A stretch of DNA of 64,000 bases. Origin: Gorsachius magnificus (taxonomy: Eukaryota > Chordata > Aves > Pelecaniformes > Ardeidae). The DNA is taken from the NCBI GenBank assembly GCA_034008185.1, contig CM067083.1, forward strand, positions 558,001 through 622,000. Direction: 5' to 3'. The translations under genes and the position numbers were made by a program. The notes under the pieces are model-generated. The model was not told the DNA's origin. It made no database searches and saw only the letters and a program-made list of their open reading frames with translations. Positions 57,601-64,000 of this stretch are shown piece by piece; within the stretch, counting starts at the first letter, position 1, and each line of letters begins with the position of its first letter.

Positions 57601-57790
57601 TTGCCATTTCCCAGAAAGTCAGATGATGCGTTTCCGAAAGTTGATGCTTAAGGTAGAATAATTTCCTGAAAGAGATTTGGTCATTCAGCTTCCAGGGTCT
57701 GAAGTAAAATCTATATAAAGCAGTCATTTAAGGGGGCAAAGCAGTCATCACTTATCACAGAACTGGATTTTTAATGGTCACACCACAATG
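54665..57790. other. Intergenic region upstream of RALGAPA2
   Basis: No coding gene could be supported. Short overlapping ORFs on both strands (up to 127 codons) lack recognisable domains. Composition is moderately GC-rich with AT patches. I see no transposon I can name. Confidence 0.65.
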
Positions 57791-59285
57791 TGACGTCTTA
57801 AGCGAGCTGAACACACGAGCGTGGGCACGGCAGCGGTGTGAGCGGGTTCAGCATCCATTTCGCTAAATCACTCCCTGGGGCAGGAGCCTGCCTGGCTGTG
57901 TGTTCCCCTGGATAACGCGGCGAGCAGACCCCCACCCGTGCTGCCTCCGGCGGAGGAAAGAAGCCCGTGTCACATCGGTACGGGGGAGATTTCCCGGAGG
58001 TCGTAGCCCAGCCAGGACCCCGCAGACAAAAGAGAAAATGATGCCCTTGAGCACAACGTTGCGCCAGCGTCTGCCCTGGGGAGGAAAGCCCCGCGTGGCC
58101 ATGCGCAGCCTCGGTGCTGCGTGAGGAGCTGCTGTTCCAGGCTCCTGCTGCGTACAAGCGATGCAGGTGAGGGGCAGCACCTTGCCCCCTAAAATAGAAT
58201 AGCCTAAATTATTGACATGCGTTTACCCTACAGGCAGGCGTGCTACCCCTGAACGCACGGCTCATGCATTTTGTGCCTCCCCTCTTGGAAGCAGCGTGGT
58301 ACTTCCAGGGAGCAAGGGGGTCACGCCAACGGCGACAGCCCCGCCGCAGGCATTGCCCCTGCTTCCTCCCGCAGCCTTCAGGCGCTCGCTGCCTGCCTTT
58401 GCCACCTCGGGGACACCGGGAGGGATGCCCGGGGCAGGGCGGCAGAAGCAGAGTGTGCAGTGTTGCTCTTTGGTCTCGCTTCTGGGCTGCCAGCTGCCCG
58501 GGCACGGGCCGTCGGCTAACGGGAGCCCACGAAGCAGCGGCAGGACACGTCCCCTGCGCGTTTTCTGCTGGAGCGAGTCGCTGGGGCACGGATCACGTGC
58601 TGAGTAGTGCTGTCCCCGGAGAGTTTTCCTTTGGAAAGGAAAAGGTTTCCTGAAATTCTCCAAGAGACAAAAGCTGCAGGTCCACTGCTGCGCCCGCCAA
58701 GCAGGGATGCTTTCCCACACCCCGTGTGTCCGCTTGCCTGTGCCTCTTCCCAATGTCCGGCGTGCCCAAGGCATGAGCACCATCCGAAGGACAGAGGAAA
58801 AGCTCAGCAAGGTCTCACGCCCAAACGGAGCTGTGTGCCTGCGCCGGGACCCTATCCTGCCCCAGGGCCATCCCTTGGCTGTGGGTGGAGGGCAGAGACC
58901 GGGGCAGCCCCTCGTACATCCTCTAGGGACTGCTCCCCGGCAGCAGGCACTGGCCCAGTGCTGGCTCCTGGAAGCCACAACCTGCCGGCCCCTGTGCCTT
59001 ACGCACTCGGCTTGCCGCAGACGACTGACCCAAGGCCGGAGGGTACAAGCACCTGGTCCCACGTTGTCCTCGTTCCGTTCCCACGTGTCTTCCTGGTGCC
59101 TCGCGTGAGAGCGGAGCAGCCCTGCAGGGGAAGGCTCGGGGTCTCGGGGCTTTGCTTGTCATCGTCCTGAGGGCATGCTGACTTTCCAGATCCCACGTCA
59201 GAAGGGTGATGCAGATCACAGCCCATGGTCAGACAGCAGCACCGTAGCATGTAACAGAACGTACCGAACGGAACCACGGTCAAAG
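57791..59285. other. GC-rich intergenic block with overlapping ORFs on both strands
   Basis: ORFs up to 266 codons (58262-59062, minus) and 187 codons (58607-59170, plus) overlap one another. Their translations are rich in Arg, Pro, Gly, Cys and Ser, show no domain I recognise and look like translated GC-rich noncoding DNA. An unannotated exon or lncRNA cannot be excluded. Confidence 0.5.
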
Positions 59286-62200
59286 TAAGGAAAAACTAGG
59301 ATGTGCCTCATGCGCTTCCATCTTTTGCCCTTGGTGGGCCGGGGGAGCAGGAGCTGGCCTGCCTTTCTGAGCTCTTAGTGCATTAAGCTCCTCAGTCACC
59401 GCAGGGTGGGATCTCCATCCCGTGTTCTCCCCGGCCGTAAGCAAGGGCGGGAGGTGGTGAGACTCTGCTTCTGCTGCAGCCTTCGTGGAAGGGCAACACC
59501 CGCTGCTGCAGCTGTAAACGCGGCCGCCTGAATTTCACCAGACTGGATGAACAGGCAAGGTTACTTTTCCTCCCGACTCTGAAATTTTAATGACAGAGAT
59601 TAAATTACAGAACTTCTCTGCTTACTTGTGTCAATATAACACTTTACAATGAGCCTGGAAAAAAAGAGTAGGGGAAAAGTAAATAGGAGACTTGCCTCCT
59701 AAATAACATACTGGTGAGATAACCATTTCCCTAGCGCAGGATGCCGGTACTGATTACTTGTCCTTCAGACCAAATGCTTCAAACTGTATTCAGAAAGTTA
59801 TTTTTGAGTGTCCTGTTGCACATCCTTGGTCTGACGCGTCCTTCAAGGCACGCTGGCTCCTTATTCCTGCCTTGGAATCAACTCACCTGATGCTTCCCGG
59901 CTTCGGCGCAGCGCGCGGTGGCGTGGCAGAGCTTTGGTGCTGTGCCAGCGCGTTCCTGCGGCAATGAGGCGATGCTCTCCCAGTCCCGATAGGACTAAGC
60001 TCACGTAAAAGGTTTTTTCCAGCTGGCTCTGGGTTTGACGGGCTCATTTGCCTCACAGCGTGGGGTGTACAAGGCACGGATCCCTGCGAGGCGCTGCTTT
60101 AGACTCAAAGCTGTATGCTTAGAGCTTGATTTCCAATACACGCCTGGCTTTTCCTCAGGCTGGATCCTGCAGACTGCTTTCTGTGGATCAGCTTCTGCAA
60201 AGGTTTGGAGTTTGGCAGGGTTTATGAAAGCAAAGGCGCCTCGTCCATTTACACCCGCTGAGGATCTGCCTCGGTGACCCTGCTGTGGCAGCCGAAGGAT
60301 TTCTTGCTGCCCTTTGCCTGTTGCGGATGAATTAATGGATGAATGACACAGATGCTGAAGTGTCGGAGGGGCTGGCAATGCAAAGGCAGTTGGGAGAGGT
60401 GCAACCGCGGCCATGGCTTATCCGGCGGGCGGAGAAGAGCAGTTCCAAGGTGCACGGCATCGGCGGAGGATGTCTCCCGAAGAAGCGTGCCGACTGCTCG
60501 GATAAGCACACTGCAGCCCACAGGCTCCCCCGGGAAACAGTTAATTATTTAGCTTGAGTTACTTATTTAATACTTGCTTCACAGGAGTTGAATATTTACT
60601 TTAGGAAAGCAGATGGAACTCCCTGATACACAAAAGTGCTTCCTCCTCAGGGGGACTGAGTTCTCGTTTCAGCTGACAGTGGTCTGCGCTGCGCCGCGCG
60701 GGTCTCGGTTAAGTGTCCCTAGGGACTGGGGACCAGCAGCAGTGCCTTGTCCTGTCCCTTTGGGGACAGGCTGCAATGGTACCCAAGGATCTTTGGTCGC
60801 AGGGTTGTCTGCTGCATCTGGTCCTTTGCAAAAGGTACAAACGCAGCAGAGGAACCGAGCGCCGCTGCAGGTGCCTGAGCCTGACACTGTGAAGTTTTCC
60901 CATCCAGCCGCAGCAGCAGCATCGGCTGCGAGTCTGCGCGCGGCAGGCACGGCACAAGGCGTGGGGACTGGCACGGCAGGGTGAGGGCCCTTCGGAGAGG
61001 TGGCAGGATCTGGCCCCGGCCCTGTTCTGAGCCCAACTTCCAGCAGGCTGCAGGATGGCGAACGACGAGAGCACCGAAATGAAGGGCGCAGAAATAAACC
61101 ATGTGTGACACTGGGGGCAGGAGTGTCCCTAAGCGGAGTGGCGCTTGGGAACTGGGCTTTCAGAAGTTCCCAACCCTGGAAACCTGGCGGTGAAAGGGAA
61201 TGGAGCTTCTGGGTGCTGGGCTACTTAGGAAAAATCTGATGGAAAATTTCTGACATTGCAGCATATGAGGCACTAAAATGTCATCAATACAGTAAAAATG
61301 ATAGACAGGAAAAAACACTGTCAAAAAAAGACATCAAATTTCCTTCTGCCAGAATTTCTGTGTATAGAGGGAAAGAGGAGAATTTATGTCTATGGGTGGA
61401 AAAAAAAACCAAAATAGAAGGAACATGGATTGCATGTTTTCACTTTTCTCACAGCTTGCGTTTGCGCTTTATTGCCCTAAGGACGGATGAGTGATGGAAG
61501 GAAACTGTTGGCTGGGACCAGGCTTAAGCCGGGCTTTACTAACATGAAGAATGACCGTGCAGCTTGTCCTACCCCTGAGAGCAATCTACGAGCAAGCCAG
61601 ACTTCATCTCACGGCCGCGGAATACATTAAATTCTCCTTCTGCAGGGAAGATCGCAAGTTCTCTTGCACATGAGGAAGAGAACAAAAAAACCTCCAAACC
61701 AAACCAGCGTCACACAAAGCAGCGGCTGGCCACTGGCGTTACGTGGATTCTTCCTTCTTCTTTGAAAGTGAGTGCAGAAAGCCGTGCGGTAATTACCGCC
61801 TTCGGAAACGGCTCAGGTTTCCCTCCATGGACAAGCATGACAAAAAATAATAAAAAATAATTTTTACCAACACAGCTGGTGTTCAGATGAAATTATGTGG
61901 TTAGCTTTGAAACGGTATTAAAAGAGAAATTTTAATTAACCTGTACCACTGAGTCAGAAGATAATATCTGATGCACATAACGGGCATACAGACAAAATAT
62001 GATAAAATAATTATTTGCAATTAGATATATGCATTACAGACAATGTTGTAATTAAAATGTACTTAATGTCACAGGAGGTCCTTTATTATCAAAATAATTT
62101 GTAGAAGGACTGTGGAAACAGCGTGATGATCATCCATCCCTCTGAAAAAATAAATCTCAAAATTTACCAGGAGCCCAAGCGTTTCCAGGTTTGGAGCAGA

Positions 62201-62890
62201 CACCGGTACCAAAGAGCCAGACTCCTTCCCAGCGCCGAACCCAGCGGCCGCGGAGGCTGCGCAGGTCACCCGCCTCGTGATGTGCCTCTCTTCGTGGTGC
62301 CCTGCCAGGCGAGGGCGGGCGACGGCCCCGTGCCGCCGCGGGCAGGGAGCGGGGCGCCCCTCCGCACGCCAGCGAATTCCTGTGGAGGTGAGCGGGAGGG
62401 ATGGCTGCCAGTGGGGCGCTGCGCCCTTCTCCCGCCCGGAATACAAATCCCTCTTTCTCCCGTTGTTTGCTTGTTAGCAGGGGTGGGGGATGAGCTGCAA
62501 TAAAACTGAGCAGTTAAATTTACCGGGACTGATTCTTGTCTCTACTGGGGCCCTTCCAAGGCACTCAGGCCATGAAAAGGGGCCAAAACCAAGGAAAAAT
62601 TACATTTACACCTGCTTGAAGGGCTCCTTTTTACTGTCAGGTCTCTTGAAGAACTAGCGGAGTGAGGGTCGGATAAGCACAGCCTAGTAAATCTGGGGCA
62701 TTACCCAGGAGCGAGGCACAGCTCAGCCTCCAAGAGCTGTGCTCGTACAGCCGGAGGGGCCGGTGCAGCCATGGGGACCGAGATGGAGTCGTTTGCGACA
62801 GACCCGGCAAGGGACATGGTGAATCCCCAGGGAACGGCGGCCAGGCGAGCCCTGCTCCTCTGCCTGGGGACGCGGGTGCTGCTGCTCCGC
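59286..62890. other. Intergenic region, no gene recognised
   Basis: Mixed composition with AT-rich patches near 61.8-62.1 kb and GC-rich patches near 60.6-61.1 and 62.2-62.4 kb. ORFs reach about 137 codons without recognisable domains. Confidence 0.6.
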
Positions 62891-62892
62891 CA

Positions 62893-63436
62893 TGAAGTCC
62901 TGGTGAGACCCCACCTGGAGCTCTATGTCCAGCTCTGGGCACCCCCATTCAAGAAAGATGAGGAACTCCTGGAGAGAGTCCAGAGGAGGGCAACGAGGAT
63001 GATGGGGGGACTGGAGCATCTCCCCTAGGAGGAAAGGCTGAGGGAGCTGGGCTTGTTCAGCCTGGAGAAGAGAAGGCTGAGAGGGGATCTCATCAACACC
63101 TACAAATATCTCAAGGGTGGGGGTCACCAGGACAGAGCCAGACTCTTCCCAGTGGTGCCCAGTGCCAGGACAAGGGGCCCTGGGCACAAACCGAAGCAGA
63201 AGAGGTTCCAGGTGAACGTGAGAAAGAACTTGTTGACTGTGAGGGTGATGGAGCCCTGGCCCAGGCTGCCCAGGGGGGCTGTGGAGTCTCCTTCTCTGGA
63301 GATCTTCAACCCCCGCCTGGCCGCTGTCCTGTGCCCCCTGCTCTGGGTGAGCCTGCTTGGGCAGGGGGGTGGCACTGGGGGAGCTCCGGAGGGCCCTGCC
63401 AGCCCCGGCCAGGCTGGGATTCTGGGATTCTGTGAA
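62893..63436 (+). mobile_element. CR1 LINE, 3' end, 5'-truncated
   Basis: The plus strand follows the avian CR1 3' consensus in order: gtgagaccccacctggag, ccagctctgggcaccccc, gagagagtccagaggagggc, gagcatctcccctaggagga, gggcttgttcagcctggaga, ctcatcaacacctacaaat, gagtctccttctctggag, and a terminal attctgggattctgtga tail. About 540 bp remain, so it is a typical 5'-truncated insertion. The sequence is well preserved and therefore relatively young. A 304-codon minus-strand ORF over it is a shadow. Confidence 0.95.
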
Positions 63437-64000
63437 GTCGCCTCTCAGCCTGTGTACATCCCCATCTGTGGAAAGCAGTGTCACTGTGTCCCTAGCTAGC
63501 AGGGGACGACGGCTCCTTGGTGTGGACTCATGGCCAGTTGTCAGGGAGGGAAAACCCAGTGGTACCCTGGTGACACCACAACTCTGATGCCAGGGTGATG
63601 TAAAGGTCTCATTCCGCCGCCTCGCACACCGCTGCACTCAAACGCTCATTCTGAGCCAGGCCAGCGCTGGGAGGCTTTTTGAAAGGACCCGGTGCCCCCA
63701 GGCTGCGAGGGAGCCCCTCTCCACCCGCTCAGCCTCTGCTCCCCCCCAGCCACCGGCGCGGCCCCGGACACCGGCTGCTCCGGGGGAAAAGCTGACCCTC
63801 TGCAAAGGAGCTTTCACCTTTGGGGAGAGCTGGGTGCCCCATGGCGCCAAGCCTCTCGCCCATGGCGCCAAGTCTCTCGCCCATGGCACCAAGCCTCTTG
63901 CCCATGGCTTTAGGAGCAGCCTGTCCTGTCCCCCAGCTCCGTGGGCAGCCGGTCCACGCGGCTCGCACTGCACAGCCCCGGGGTGCCAAGGTTGGTTCCC
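63437..64000. other. Intergenic flank of the CR1 element
   Basis: GC-rich DNA with no recognised gene, containing the 21-bp tandem repeat. Short ORFs on both strands are not supported. Confidence 0.55.
63838..63908. repeat. 21-bp tandem repeat, about 3.4 copies
   Basis: Three units of cccatggcgccaagcctctcg with one or two substitutions each, followed by a partial cccatggc. It is small and local. Confidence 0.88.

Noticed and set aside
62723..63637. 304-codon minus-strand ORF
   Set aside because: It is largely the antisense of the CR1 element at 62893-63436.
1..64000. CRISPR arrays, operons, tRNA/rRNA genes, intact endogenous retroviruses
   Set aside because: No sign of any was seen. The window is a vertebrate intron-rich locus, though short structured RNAs could be missed without a covariance search.

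Overview
This window is vertebrate nuclear DNA, most likely from a bird. Three things point that way. It carries CR1 LINE 3' ends (a nearly complete one near 62.9-63.4 kb and an old fragment at 12.8 kb). Its introns are compact. Its one recognisable gene is a multi-exon gene with vertebrate-type GT-AG introns. Turtles and crocodilians also carry CR1, so a non-avian sauropsid is not excluded. No bacterial, CRISPR or operon-like features are present.

The window is dominated by the 5' half of RALGAPA2 on the minus strand. This gene encodes Ral GTPase-activating protein catalytic subunit alpha-2 (RalGAP-alpha2, also called AS250/RGC2). I traced 22 consecutive coding exons, from an initiator ATG at 52532 down to a donor at 3823. 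They encode about the first 1009 residues of a protein that is roughly 1870 residues long in mammals. The gene runs off the left edge, so the C-terminal RapGAP-like catalytic domain is not here. All exon boundaries have GT/AG sites and the phases join without a break, except in exon 1. Exon 1 is one base short relative to the conserved frame, at 52480-52484.

The promoter region is a CpG-rich block at about 51.88-52.98 kb. It contains two perfect CRE palindromes, a ZNF143-type motif inside an inverted repeat, and two very long G homopolymers (25 and 27 bases) on either side of exon 1. Immediately upstream is a 1.4-kb minisatellite (52996-54407) of about 17/18-bp units, followed by a 15/30-bp tandem repeat (54531-54664). 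From 54.7 to 64 kb the DNA is intergenic and relatively GC-rich. It holds a CR1 element and a small 21-bp tandem repeat, and I can support no protein-coding gene there.

I found no clear novel biological system. The observations most worth checking are the exon-1 frameshift, the promoter-edge minisatellite with its strongly G-rich minus strand, the paired CRE and ZNF143-like sites, and a tandem in-frame donor in exon 19. Comparisons with mammalian RALGAPA2 rest on remembered family sequence, not on an alignment run here.
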